Assembly: GCA_036898135.1 (NCBI GenBank)
Contig: CM072526.1
Span: 8,430,187 to 8,494,186, forward strand
Direction of reading: 5' to 3'
Length of the DNA: 64,000 nucleotides
Source: Oncomelania hupensis
Lineage: Eukaryota; Mollusca; Gastropoda; Littorinimorpha; Pomatiopsidae
Shown here: positions 1 through 10,719 of the stretch, in pieces
Layout: each line of letters begins with the position of its first letter
Position numbering within the stretch: position 1 is the first letter of the stretch
Notes under the pieces: generated by a model
What the model was told of the DNA's origin: nothing
The model's input: the letters and a program-made list of their open reading frames with translations, nothing else
Database searches by the model: none
Position numbers and translations under genes: made by a program

Positions 1-1192
1 AGAATAATTTTCAGAGGAAGAATTTGCAGCAAAAGAAGAAGCCAAAAGATCAGCTACTAATTTTTTATCTCCGATTACGTCACCCTGCACAGTAAGGCAT
101 GGGCTCACCTGTTTGTTACTTCTATTTTTGAGTTTGCGGACTACTTTCCACACCTTCGACAGTTTCGCTTTCGAATTAAGCGTGGAGCAGAAACCTCTCC
201 ACGATTCTCTTCTCTTTCGTTTGAAGAGCTGTCGGCATTGCGCTCGCAAACGTTGGTGGTTTTGTTTATTTTCAGTGCTTGGGTGTAAAAACATAGTTCT
301 TAAGGCTTTTTTTACGAGCTTGCTGAAGTTTTCTACATTCATCGTCAAACCAGGGTTTTTTAAGTGTGTGAGGGTTTGACAAAGTTTGTGGAATGGACTC
401 CTTGGCACTATTAATAACTATGTCAGTGTAAAGCTGGATTGGATCTATGGCATTTGAAAATTCTTGTTTCTTAGCACGTAACTGGACCTCAGACAGGTTA
501 GAAAACAGACTCCAGTTAGCTTGTTTCAGTTTCCACCTGCCATGAGTTTGCTCAAGGTTGTCTGAATCATGTTTTAATAAAACCGGAAAATGGTCGCTGC
601 CATGGAGATCTTCTAAAACTGTCCATTTAAAATCCAAAAGTAACGAGGGATCACAGATTGATATATCAATGTGGGACAAAGAAGCAGTTCTTGAACAGGA
701 AAAAGTTGGAGCACCTTCGTTCAAAGTTACTAGATTTAACGAGTCTAAAATGTCTTCAATTATTTTCCCCTGAGAATCGGTACGATCGCTACCCCACAGG
801 GGAGAGCGGCCATTAAAATCACCCAACAACAAAAAAGGGGTAGGTAACTGTTGGACCAAATTCTCAAGTTCACTTTTAGTTACATTTATTGATGGTGTCA
901 AATATAGAGAACAAACTGTGAGGGATTTAAAAAGAGATACTCTAGCTGCAACTGCTGGTAAACTTGTATTAAGTAAAATTGGATTAAATGGGACATTTCT
1001 ATGGATAAAGAGTGAAACGCCTCTAGAAGATAAACAATCTAGAGAGGAATAACCAGTAATATCTATAGGATGTTTTTCTGACAGGAGAGTTTCCTGAAGG
1101 GCCAACACTTCAGGTCGATGCTCTGTCAGCAGACAGCAGAGCTCCTCATAATTTGCCCTTATCCCTCAGATGTTCCATTGTAAAATGGACAT
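1..1192 (-). pseudogene. Jockey-like LINE ORF2: endonuclease and start of the region before the reverse transcriptase, broken, runs off left edge
   Basis: Minus-strand remnant of a non-LTR retrotransposon ORF2. Reading starts at ATG 1192-1190. An in-frame TGA at 1168-1166 replaces what is probably an Arg codon shortly after the start. The endonuclease/exonuclease/phosphatase fold follows to about 500, with the motifs ALQET, GDFN, SHIDISI and SDH in the expected order. These are the metal and DNA-binding motifs of the nicking endonuclease used in target-primed reverse transcription. The frame ends at a stop at 272, but the next frame continues with basic, LINE-like sequence to base 1, so there is one frameshift near 280. 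The reverse transcriptase proper lies beyond the window. Two lesions mean this copy is not active. The jockey/CR1 group is inferred from the pairing with a zinc-knuckle ORF1. Confidence 0.85.
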
Positions 1193-1239
1193 AAAAAAGA
1201 AGTAAAAGAATGCTAAAATTTTCATCTCCGAGAGCACAA

Positions 1240-2701
1240 TTACGTCTCTTTATCGTTTGGACCCTCGTCCATCTCTTCATGTTCCATCAACCCCCCGAAA
1301 CGGTTCTCCGTTTCGAGAGGCTGATGGGGCTTGGAAGAAAGGGGTCCGGGCCTTTGATTTTTTGTCAAAGCCCCGGAACCCGAACTGCCAACGGACTTCC
1401 TCCCCTTCTCCCCAGCACCAGATTTTATATCTTCCCTCTCCCCTTCACCCCTGCCAATCTTTCCCTCTCCTCCTCTGGCGCTCTTCTGCTGGGTAACTAG
1501 AATTTTAGTCGCCCCAGCAACTACCCGGTCGCTAAAACCGGTCGTTGCTGGTGCGGTGGCATGAGGCATAACCTCCTTCGCGGCAGGAGTGACGGCTTTT
1601 GGCACGGCCGTCTGCGCGCTTGGAGTGACGGTTTTTAACGTGACCGTCTGCACGTTCTCCAATGTGTTCAATGGGGCTGGAGAGACCCCCCCTCTGACTA
1701 AACGTTGTGAGCATTTTCACGAGGCTATCCATACGCTTGCATAACGCTTCCAAGATCTGACTCATCTTATTCATACAGGTTTCCATCGCCCGATGTGTAG
1801 TAGACTCCACAAGAGGCGTGGAACCTGCCACCGACGCAAAGGATCTTTCTAAAGGCATGGGTCTCTTATCCAGCACTTTCTTTCTGGCGTCCCCGAAGGA
1901 GCACCCCTCAGTGGCCCGTATCTTTTGTATTTCAAGCTCCAACTGCCACTGAGGGCAGTCCTTGGAGCTGGAAGAGTGCTGCCCCGCGCAATTCACACAG
2001 CATATGGGGTCCTTGCATTCACCATCGTGTTTGTCTTTGGCGCACTCTCTGCAGGTTTCTTTGTTTTTGCAGGACTTGCTACCGTGGCCAAACCTTTGGC
2101 AGCGGTAGCATCGCAAAGGCGAAGGTGTGAAAGGGGTAACCTTTACTCTGAGATATCCCACCCTGATTGACTCCGGCAACTTGGCCATCGCAAAAGTCAC
2201 AAAAAGAGTATTGGTTGGGATACGTTTAGATCCCTTGGTGACATATACCCTCTGTACAGCTGTGACCCCCTGGCTGGAGAGCTCTTCACGAATTTCTAAA
2301 TCGGACATTTCAATCAAGTCCTGGCATCGGATGACTCCCTTGGAGGAATTCAACCGTCCATGTACAGAAACTTTGATTTCTCTGTCAACAAAGACGGTCA
2401 AATTCCTCTTTAGCAGACTATCCGACGCCCGTTTGGTTGAGCACTCCACCAGATAGGCCCCAGATCTAAGTTTTCTCACATCTTTGAAACCAACCGTTGA
2501 AATGGATTGAAAACCTTTGTGGATGGCAAACGGGGACAACTTGCCTAGTGGCAGAGCCGAATCCGTCCCCTCCACAACCAAAAAACGAGGCCAGGCCCCA
2601 TCCACCCCAGATGCACAAGCTTTCTGTCGAATGTCCATATCACTGTCCGTGTCCGAGTCCGGTCCGTCATCACGCAGTCGTCGTTTATTTGTGGAAGCCA
2701 T
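1240..2701 (-). pseudogene. Jockey-like LINE ORF1 (gag-like, zinc knuckles), frameshifted
   Basis: Minus-strand ORF1 starting at ATG 2701. It encodes a nucleic-acid chaperone-like protein: an RRM-like N-terminal part, then three zinc knuckles at about residues 195-260 (CYRC..H..C, CREC..H..C, CVNC..H..C). Such proteins bind the LINE RNA in the cytoplasm. The first frame closes at 1532. A second frame, open to 1240, continues with Ala/Thr/Pro/Lys-rich sequence typical of the C-terminus. The switch is best placed at the run of seven G (plus-strand C run at 1684-1691), an indel hotspot. ORF2 begins 48 bp downstream at 1192, the normal ORF1-ORF2 order. Confidence 0.85.
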
Positions 2702-2935
2702 GTTATTAATTTATGAATTCATCCCCCCCTGCTCCCCACCCACCACGGAGATGCGTCCAAGCGGAAAATCCAGCAAGGGAGCGCACCAGGGCTACAGGGG
2801 GGATATACACCCAGACAATCCCGCACTGCCACTACGGTTTTGTTCAAGTTTGACCCATGAGCCGCAGCCTTCTAGCAGAGCTAGGGCAATACACGACCAG
2901 CCGCTTGACTGACGCGGGCCACGCCAGCCTCCCGT
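2702..2935 (-). other. Probable 5' untranslated region of the jockey-like LINE
   Basis: GC-rich sequence directly upstream of ORF1 on the minus strand, without an open frame of its own. Jockey-type LINEs have a short 5' UTR with an internal promoter, which would fit. The exact 5' end cannot be set because no target-site duplication is visible. Confidence 0.35.
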
Positions 2936-3404
2936 CTAGGAGAAGTCCGGGCCAAAGAGGTGTGTTAGTGTGAGGGACCGCAGTCCCTCAGTGACCTCAA
3001 CCTCCAGGATCCCATTCTCCCCCGACACGGGTTGCCCTGCACGGCAAACGCAAGGGGCCAAGAGAAGGCCACAGAGAAAAAGAAGGGTAGAAAAAGAAGG
3101 AATGATGGGGAAAAAGAAGACAGGGAAAGTCCGGTAAGGCAGAAGAAAGGGAGTCAAAACTGCATAGTATACTGGGAGAATTTAAGGGTGAAGAGAATAT
3201 AGATGAAAGGACCAATAAGACAGAAACAAGACAAAAGAGAAGAAAAAGGGGTAGGCAACTTGGTCACCCAGCCAGAGAGAGGCATGGGGTCCACCCCCGG
3301 CGCGCGGAGCCGAGCCCGTGGGGGCTGTAGCACGAAAAGGACGGAGGGAAGCAACATTACCTGAAACAGGCTGAAGAAGTGGACATGGACCACCGAGACG
3401 CGAC

Positions 3405-4690
3405 CACAGAACCAAACATCAAAGGAGCCATCCTCTTGTGTAAGGCGAGACAGAAAAGAATCCCAAGCCGGAACCAGCCGCGGTATCCTGACGCCCCGGA
3501 ACTCGGAAAGACGTCCGGGCAACAGCCAAGCGTGAAGACAGAGAACGCTTGAGGAGCCGAGCGGAAACCTGGAACCAGGCTGCAGAAGCGATCTCGCCCC
3601 GAAAGCAAGAGAGACTAAGAAGATCTGGGAACCAGACCTGGGCTGGCCAAAAGGTAGCCATGAGAAAGAGAGAAGGGGACACCCCCTCGACCTTCTAGAG
3701 AACCTGTGGTAGGAGGGAGAACGGCGGGACGGCATAAGCCTCCAACCCCTCCCAAGAAAAGGACAAAGTGTCCACCGCCCAAACAAGGGCAGGCCGGAAT
3801 AGGCGACCCCAGCAGGGGTAGCCGAGAGAGACGAGTGGCAAAAAGATCGATCAGAGGCGTGAAGCACTCTGCTTAAACCGGTTGAAGAACCGTGTGACCG
3901 GGTCCAAACCCTGTTGACCACACAATGGGGGCGACTCAGAAGATCGGCTAAGCCAGTGACAGGACCGCTGACAGGCGTAGCTACGAGCGAACAATGAAAT
4001 CCGCTAACCATAAAGGCAGACTCTCTACCTTCAGGGAGAGAGGAGGAGAAAGGGTACCCTCGAATTGGTTGACGAGAGAGACCACGGTGGGACTGTCGAA
4101 GCGGACGAGCAAAAAGCCCCGAGGCAAGGAAGGCAGAAAACGACGAAAAGCCAGGCAAACGGAGTCCATCTCCAGACGACCGATATGCCAAGACAGCTGG
4201 TCCTGAGGCCACAACCCGTGGGCTGAAAGACTGCCGGTACGCGCACCCCAACCGACCAAATACGCAGCCGTGAAGATACCGCCACCGGAGGAGGAGGGGA
4301 GATTGAAACCTCCGTTCGAACGCCACACAACAGACTTCCAAGGGAACAGAGAAGCTCAAAGACCCTCCGTGACTGGGAGAAGAGCGTCCCAGGAATCCAT
4401 GGACTGAATTCCAACGGGAAGAAAACCAAAATTAGATCGGCCGCTTGCGGACTACCGCGAGAGGAAACAGAGGAACCATAGAATCGAACGACCCCAAAAG
4501 GGAGGCCATAAAACTGGCTGAACGTCAACCTGACTTTCTAAAACTAGCAGAAGAGACAGAAGCTGAAGCACCCACGAGCTAAAGGGCGGACCGGCCAATT
4601 CCGAGAGTCGAACAACATCCCCAGGTAGTGGAAAACCTGAGACGGAGACAACTCGGGCTGAGCGGGTTCACAGAGAACCCTAAGACCCTG
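3405..4690 (-). pseudogene. DIRS-like (tyrosine-recombinase) retrotransposon remnant: end of RT, RNase H and following domain
   Basis: Minus-strand coding remnant spread over several frames. At about 4640-4560 the sequence ELSPSQVFHYLGMLFDS resembles the end of DIRS/Ngaro reverse transcriptases. At 4328-3981 an RNase H-like stretch follows: LVGWGA, HIGRLEMDSV, then FDSPTVVSLVNQ. The first catalytic Asp (normally in a TDA-type motif) reads as Ala. At 3780-3600 comes VDTLSFSWEGLEAYAVPP and, after a stop, FWPAQVWFPDLL, the module that follows RNase H in DIRS elements. No tyrosine recombinase is visible. Stops and frameshifts make this a dead copy. The family assignment rests on motif order only. 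Confidence 0.6.
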
Positions 4691-4738
4691 CATGCGATCC
4701 GGAAGTAGGCAACGAAAAATTCGTGCTAACCGAACCGG

Positions 4739-5215
4739 AAACCATAGTCCCCGCTCCACAACCAAACCCGGAAGTGGCATAGACCGAAGGGTGCACAAGG
4801 AATGCTTGACCCAAACCGGAAACTGAAGAGGGCCACGGGTGTACCGTACCCCCGATCCGGAAACCAGAGCCCCGCCCCACGACCGCAAACGGAAGTGGCA
4901 GAGAATTGGGGATGGAAGGGAGAAGCCAAACCGGAAGCGGGAAAGGTAACGGGTGTACCGTACCCCCCGATCCGGAAACCAGAGCCCCGCCCCACGACCG
5001 CAAACGGAAAAGGCAGAGAATGGGGGATGGAAGGGAGAAGCCAAACCGGAAAAGGGGAAAGGTAACGGGTGTACCGTACCCCCAGAACCGGAAACCAGAG
5101 CCCCAGCCCCACGACCGCAGGCGGAAGTGGTACACAAAGGGGGATGGAATGGTGAGGTGTGGGAAGATTCGGAAGCTGAGGCCGATAAGGACCCCAGACC
5201 GGAAGCCACACCCCC
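4739..5215. repeat. About 115-bp tandem repeat, four units, inside the DIRS-like remnant
   Basis: The plus-strand marker GGTGTACCGTACCCCC recurs near 4837, 4949 and 5067, and GAAACCAGAGCCCC recurs with it. An older, more diverged unit sits at 4739-4830. Spacing is 112-118 bp. The array lies where the N-terminal part of the reverse transcriptase would be expected, so it either replaced or interrupted it. It creates several overlapping open frames on both strands that are not genes. Confidence 0.85.
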
Positions 5216-5469
5216 TGTCGTAGCCGGACGTCACACTGCGAGCAGTGGTTATAATGTCTCAAGCTCGACATTAGCCAGAAGTCCCAACCCGGTCTGAATC
5301 CCGTAGGAAACAGATGGGAAGGCTTCGGCAGGCCGCTTGACCGGACTAGCCGGGGCGTACCTGCCGGAAAAATAAGTGGTCCTAAACTAGAGCGACCATT
5401 TGTATGTTTCTGGTCATAAACCTCGACCAGAAACGACTCCAAGGACACTTCTGGCAAGACCAAGGAGCC

Positions 5470-5548
5470 ACCCACGCACCGCCGTGGGTTCACCTCACCA
5501 CCGTCACTCCCCACGCACCGCCGTGGGCTGACCTCACCACCGTCACTC
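5470..5548. repeat. 39-bp direct duplication
   Basis: Two adjacent copies of a 39-bp unit, each containing CACCGCCGTGGG and TCACCACCGTCACTCC, with two differences. Confidence 0.8.
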
Positions 5549-5559
5549 CCACCTCTCCA

Positions 5560-6205
5560 CAACCACTTCTACTATACCTGAATCGAAGAAGGGGGCGCAG
5601 AAGTGGAAAACAGAAGTAATGTCGGTAGAAGAGGGAACAGACGGCTGGCACAAAGACGCCACGAGCATGGGGTAACAACACGGAGACCATGGAAGGAGAC
5701 GCAGAAAACTTTAGACCTAGAGGGTGCCCGCTAAAGAAAGCACCGACCAGATCGACACTCGACCTTTCTTATAATGAAGGCCGACGAATTAGTAGAAAAA
5801 CGCAGAGACGGAGTAGAAACCGACGAAACGCTGCGTATAGACAAGAAAAGGCAAACCTTGAAAACTACGCCGGCGGTAGCAACACAGTAAGCCAGCAAAA
5901 CAGTGAGCTAAGAGAAAGCACAACACACTCAACAAGTGCCCAAAAAGGACTGAGGTGTGCCGCTTTTCCGTGAGCGATTTATACGTGTGTTGTAGCACGG
6001 GATGCACGAGGTAAGTTAGTGCAGGGGAAGCAACTCTATGATGGTATTGTTTTGTATCAGCTTCCTCTTTGAGGGGCACTCACCTAGCAACGCCAATAAC
6101 ATTGCATTTTGAGTCATGGTATAGTATGTGACATTAATTTTTACGATACACATTTATTGAAACATTTTTGTGAAATCAGTAATGAATTACTTAGTTGTTA
6201 CAATA
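5560..6205. other. No gene recognised
   Basis: Short open frames only, none with a recognisable domain. A possible minus-strand donor (GTGAGT) lies at about 6082, but no acceptor or ShKT-like cysteine pattern goes with it. The next exon of the ShKT gene must lie here or beyond the left edge, because the exon at 6211 ends in a clear donor. Confidence 0.5.
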
Positions 6206-6210
6206 CTTAC

Positions 6211-6318
6211 TGCAGAGTCCACAGTGTCTTCTACAAGCCTCGCTAGCAAGACCAGTGCAGGCGAAACTACCGAGGTCACTGCAATTCTGGTACAGTAAGT
6301 TATCAATGCACGGCCGTG
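6211..6318 (-). CDS. ShKT-domain exon (most 3' exon seen)
   Basis: 108 nt, phase 1 at both ends: acceptor ...TTGCAG at 6319-6324 and donor GTAAGTAT at 6210. Cysteine spacing is C-x8-C-x7-C-x7-C-x3-C-x2-C, ending CRRHCGLC. This is the ShKT pattern, with an Asp after the second Cys. There is no Thr-rich linker; the exon starts two codons before the first Cys. The acceptor has no polypyrimidine tract, because a (ATG)n microsatellite on the sense strand lies against it. A donor at the end means further coding exons follow downstream. Confidence 0.85.
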
Positions 6319-6323
6319 CTGCA

Positions 6324-6370
6324 ATCATCATCATCATCATCATCGTCATCGTCATCATCATCATCATCAA
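6324..6370. repeat. (ATC)n microsatellite at a splice acceptor
   Basis: About 15 ATC/GTC triplets on the plus strand, ending 6 bp from the first coding base of the ShKT exon at 6318. On the transcribed strand it reads GAT/GAC repeats, purine-rich, where a polypyrimidine tract is expected. Confidence 0.9.
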
Positions 6371-6399
6371 CAGCATCATCATTCACAGAGAGAAAGAAT

Positions 6400-6965
6400 T
6401 AGAGACAAAGCCTTGACATCCTCATGAACACGCAAAGATGATCAAATAAAATTTCAATTATGTTGAGAAAGAACTTTGACCTTGACCTTCCCATGACCTC
6501 TGGCGTTTACGTACGATCAAACAAACCATTGCTGGTGCATCTTGTGAGTCAGAAATAGTGCCATGCCACTGTACAATGAAAACGTTTTGACAGGTTTTTT
6601 GTCAGGCATAAGCTGGCATAGACTTCAAGATCGACGCAATAAACGTATGAGGGATCAAACTATGATCTGTACATATCACACGTTTAGACTGTTTAATCTC
6701 TAATAGTTTAAGGATCCTTGTTACTTCAAAGTACCCAAAAGAACCAACTTTTGTTGGCTCCAGTGACCTTAACTATGGAGAAACGTTCACCAAACTTGCA
6801 CGGTAGGAGTATCTCAACATCCATCACACCTCAAACAATCACATGTTTACTGTCAATAACATTTATAGAGAAAATCGTCAAATATTGTTTGATGATTTCT
6901 TTTTTTTTTAAATTGATTTAGCATACAATTTTGACTAAGTGATCTTAACCTTGAAATGAGGTCAC
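6400..6965 (+). mobile_element. MITE-like family 1, copy a (truncated)
   Basis: Shares with the fuller copies at 28110 and 51545 the blocks of repeated TGACCTTGACC, the segment around AGTTTAAGG..TTACTTCAAAGTACC and GGCTCCAGTGACCTTAAC. Both ends are missing. It fills nearly all of the 676-bp intron between the ShKT exons at 6318 and 6995. Confidence 0.7.
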
Positions 6966-6994
6966 TTTAAAAAAAAATAAAATAACTAACTTAC

Positions 6995-7147
6995 GGCAAT
7001 GGTTACAATGTTTAGGGCAGAGAATCTGGGACCCTAGCTGGTCAGAACAGATGTTAGGGATGTCTCTACAGTGTAGTCCGTGGCCTATGTTGTTCTCACA
7101 CTGTGAGGATGGGGGGATCACTGTGGGTCGTTCCGTTTCTGTGCTGG
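6995..7147 (-). CDS. ShKT-domain exon with short linker
   Basis: 153 nt, phase 1 at both ends; acceptor TGTTTCAG at 7148-7155, donor GTAAGTTA at 6994. A linker of about 15 residues rich in Thr, Pro and Ser precedes the domain. Cysteine spacing is C-x9-C-x6-C-x9-C-x3-C-x2-C, ending CPKHCNHC. Asp follows the second Cys by one residue (CRD), a conserved ShKT feature. The acceptor is repeated several times upstream in a 35-bp minisatellite, so the start base is the choice that gives phase 1 and an intact frame. Confidence 0.88.
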
Positions 7148-7330
7148 CTGAAACATTAATGTAACTGTCAAAGTCAGGCTGGCTGAAACATTAATGTAAC
7201 TGTCAAAGTCAGGCTGGCTGAAACATTAATGTAACTGTCAAAGTCAGGCTGGCTGAAACATTAATGTAAAGTTCTGTCATGCTTGCTGAAACATTAATGT
7301 AACTGTCAAGTCATGCTGGCTAAAAAATTT
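7142..7330. repeat. 35-bp minisatellite carrying repeated 3' splice sites
   Basis: About five units of GGCTGAAACATTAATGTAAC plus CTGTCAAAGTCAGGCT, the last two diverged. On the transcribed strand each unit reads ATTAATGTTTCAG/CCAGC, a copy of the real acceptor at 7148. Confidence 0.9.
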
Positions 7331-7374
7331 AAGTAATTGTCAAATCATTGTACAGAACAAAAAAAAAACATAAA

Positions 7375-8370
7375 AGGTCAAAGCCCATACGACTCACATG
7401 CTTCTTATGGAACTTGCAATATTTAACATGAAAATGAGTGCCCAGAAAAAAAAAAGAAACGAAACGGTGGTATTAATATTCAATGTAATACTGACTTTGA
7501 GCTTTCCATGCTCTTAACCTCCGGCTGCAAATACACTCACAAATTTACTATAGCAAACAATGTATAATGCTAAAACAGACCTTGGGATGACCTTTGATCT
7601 TCACGTGACCGCTGATGCTAATGTATGATCAAATAACAAATTGTTGATGCTAACATGGGGTAAATTTGGAGCCATCCCGATATTCGATAATACATTTTTT
7701 AATGTTTTTGTAAGGCCTAAAATGACCTTGACCTTCAAGATCACCGCAAAAACGAAATATTAAAGGCCACTCTTAAAAATCTTTCGGAAGTGAGTGATTT
7801 TTGTTGTGAAAGTGATTCCACACAATTTTCTGTCCACGACTTCAGCAGTTCATGCTGTCAGTAGTATTTCCAAGCGATTTCGTCAACACGGACGTTCCCA
7901 CGAAGTTGACGTTGTGAGTATATTTTGTTCGTTACATCGCTTGTATGCCATCCAAAATAAAGTATTTTTGTTAAAGGCGACTTACTCAACCATTTAGATA
8001 TTAAAATGGGGATCTACGTTTGTTTTGAGACTTAAAACGTAGTTTGAAGCGAGGTACTGATAGTAGGGCAAGTTCGTCTGCTGTGGCCACTGCGTGACGC
8101 ATGAAGCCGTCTCACGGCCAGCACGAAAAGAGAACTACCAGAAAGTGGAGTTTGGGAAAGAAGTCTATTATGTCTTCATAAGCGTACAACGAATTTGGAC
8201 TTGTTATCTTTTGTCAGAGTTTAAAATCCAGGTCACTTCAAAAGTACCATTTAAACCATTTGGGCTGCTCTAGCGACCTTGACATTGGAGAAGGGTTGAC
8301 CCAATTTGCGTGGCCCATATGTTTGTCTCATTGATATCTATCATCCCCCAAAGAATCAATAACTTAAAAA
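7375..8370 (+). mobile_element. MITE-like family 1, copy b, with a 400-bp internal insertion
   Basis: Begins with the family's left end (CGACTCACATGCTTCTTATGG) and runs to about 7787. Unrelated sequence of about 400 bp follows, and the family resumes from about 8195 (GGACTTGTTATCT...GTCACTTCAAAAGTACC) to 8370. I do not recognise the inserted block. Confidence 0.65.
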
Positions 8371-8650
8371 CTAGACATGTGCTCTTTATGGGACTTGCAA
8401 TATTCTATATAAAAATGAGTGCCCTGAAAAAAACTGAAACGGTGGGATTTAAATGAAAAGTAGGCTAATGTTGACTTTGACCTTCTGGCTCCAAATAAAC
8501 AATAACGAACAATAAAAAAATAAACTACAACAAAAGTTGCGTTAAGCCCCAAAAATAGTGACCTTGGGATAACCTTGACCTTCAATGACCTTGATCTTAG
8601 GATGATTCTGACATGACCTCTGATGCTCATGCTTGACCTTCAATCAGAAT
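8371..8650 (+). mobile_element. MITE-like family 1, second left-end fragment
   Basis: GACATGTGCTCTTTATGGGACTTGC restarts the left end of family 1 directly behind copy b, followed by the TGACCTTGA blocks. The right part is missing. Confidence 0.65.
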
Positions 8651-8728
8651 TTTACGAAAATAAACACAATATTGAGTGAACTCATAATACAGCCAGTATA
8701 TATTTCGAGAATCTGTAGCTTTGAACCG

Positions 8729-8863
8729 TAACCTTCTGAAGTTAAAGTGTCAAATGTCTCAACAATAACTCAGTAACCTCCTGAAGTCAAAGTGTCAAAT
8801 GTCTCAACAATAACTCAGTAACCTCCTGAAGTCAAAGTATCAAATGTCTCAACAATAACTCAG
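8729..8863. repeat. 45-bp tandem repeat, three units
   Basis: Three units, each with TAACCTCCTGAAGTCAAAGT and ATGTCTCAACAATAACTCAG, differing at a few positions. Confidence 0.95.
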
Positions 8864-8869
8864 TAACAA

Positions 8870-9340
8870 GACTAATGTTTATTTATTACCAATTCTTTTT
8901 TTTTATCCACGATTTATAAAGTATACCCCACCAGCCAAAATAGTTTTTTTCAAAACACTTCTGTTAAATTAAATGAGCTAAACCTCTATCTGTGTGACGT
9001 AGCACAATAAAATCCGAGTTCTGTTGTACATCAAGAATTAACACTATTTTTTGTAATAGCAGATCTTGTGTTATCAATGCTCACACTATAAGCTAGTTTA
9101 TAGTAGAATGTATTTTATTTGTCGCGAATATGACCTTGACTAAATGTCAACGACTAATGCTGCAATTTCGTCAAAGGCATTATTTACAAGCAGTATTTAT
9201 TGTGGTGAAGTTCTGCCATGATGCCTATGGCAGAAGGGGATCAAGACAAGCCTCCATGTCCACATAAGTATGAAGAACAATCACACAGCAATAGGGAGGC
9301 AAAAACAAGGGAGACAATGGGAAGGGAGAGAAAGAATGTC
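8870..9340. other. Intronic sequence, nothing recognised
   Basis: AT-rich, without a supported ORF or repeat match inside the window. Confidence 0.5.
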
Positions 9341-9389
9341 AATGGAGAGAGAGAGAGAGGAAAAAGAGAAGAGACAAAGAGAGAGTAGA

Positions 9390-9467
<78 letters not shown>
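9340..9467. repeat. (GA)n microsatellite
   Basis: Nearly pure GA dinucleotides from 9391, with an interrupted lead-in from 9340. It gives a false Arg/Glu-repeat ORF. Confidence 0.98.
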
Positions 9468-9469
<2 letters not shown>

Positions 9470-9705
9470 AACTCTCTCAGGAGCTGAGGAAACTTTAAAG
9501 CGAGGCCATCAGCCTATACGCATTGGGGTAACACAACAGACACGGAGAAAAAAACAACATAAAATTTGAAAAGTTACATACACAAAAAAACAAAAAAATG
9601 ACAAACACGCGTCACTTGACAGACTGTGTCTCAAAGAAAAGTAAAAATATGTTAAGTTACTTTTAACTCAACAATTCTTCACGTATTTTTCATTGCATAA
9701 TATGT

Positions 9706-9710
<5 letters not shown>

Positions 9711-9766
<56 letters not shown>
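9711..9766. repeat. (GA)n microsatellite next to a ShKT exon
   Basis: Pure GA run ending 38 bp from the exon at 9804, on the donor side of that exon. Confidence 0.98.
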
Positions 9767-9768
<2 letters not shown>

Positions 9769-9803
9769 GGGGTTGGGGTACTTGTTTTAGTGGTAACACT
9801 TAC

Positions 9804-9971
9804 TACAGCCAGTGCAGAACTGCTTGCAGACGGTAGGGCCGTAAGGCAAGCCGCAGATTGGGATTATGTTGCATTTTAGACCGTTGATCAGGTGGTTGAT
9901 GCACTGTGGAGCAGGGGTCGTTGTCGTAGTTGTGGTCGTGGTCGTAGTTGTGGTCGTTGTCCTCAAGGGAC
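9804..9971 (-). CDS. ShKT-domain exon with poly-Thr linker
   Basis: 168 nt, phase 1 at both ends; acceptor ATATCCAG at 9972, donor GTAAGTGT at 9803. After three residues comes a run of about 15 consecutive Thr codons (ACN), then Pro-Ala-Pro-Gln and the domain. Spacing is C-x9-C-x5-C-x8-C-x3-C-x2-C, ending CKQFCTGC. The Thr run uses ACA, ACG, ACC and ACT mixed, so it is not a pure triplet repeat. The exon begins with GT, which completes a Cys codon split from the exon at 12300. Confidence 0.9.
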
Positions 9972-10099
9972 CTGGATATGATAAAGTTAATCAACCAATC
10001 AGATGCTTGTCAAAACCTGTCCTATACAACCTATCCTATTACAAAACGTTACAACCGCCGCTAGCTCAGTAGTGTTAACACAAAATTAATCAATAAAAC

Positions 10100-10500
10100 A
10101 TGGAGAGTCAATGGAGGTTATTAAACATTAACAGATTAACACATCCGCACTAACAGACTGTGGAAGATAAAAGGGTAAGTTACAGCCAGTTAACAAATCC
10201 CCACTAAGAAAGATTTTTTTTTAAAAGGTGTAAGTTACAGGTAGTTAACACATCCACATTAACAAACTGTGGAAGGTAAAGAAGGGGTAAGTTAGAGCTA
10301 GTTAACACATCCACACTATCAGATTGTGAAAGATAAAGGGGAAGTTACAGGTAAATAACACATCCACGCTAACAAACTGTAAAAGATAAAGAAGGGGTAA
10401 GTTACAGCACACACTATACCAGTCTTGGTATAGTCTGTGGTTACAGCTAGTTAACACGTCAACACTAACAGAAGATGTAGCAGGTGCAAGTTACATGTAG
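10100..10500. repeat. About 55-bp degenerate tandem repeat, six units
   Basis: Units share TTAACACATCCACACTAACA, AGATAAAG and GGGTAAGTTACAG. The fifth unit contains a short hairpin (ACTATACCAG/CTTGGTATAGT). It lies in the intron between the exons at 9971 and 12300. Confidence 0.85.
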
Positions 10501-10719
10501 TATATAGAGGTCAGTTATGGTGAATGGACGTCAGGGTTTGGTCAGATGTATCGGCAGCAGAACGGAGACAGCGAAAAGGACTGTAGAGAGCAGTCAGTAA
10601 TAATCTTAATCACTGTAATTATGCTTAGAGGTGGAAGAAAAAAAGGGAATAATTTGTGGGACTAACACATCATCCCTATCATTATCATAATCATTTAAAC
10701 AAAATAACTAGTAGAGCAA

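Noticed and set aside
3154..4359. Minus-strand ORF of 401 codons
   Set aside because: Out-of-frame shadow of the DIRS-like remnant; the recognisable RNase H and following motifs are in other frames.
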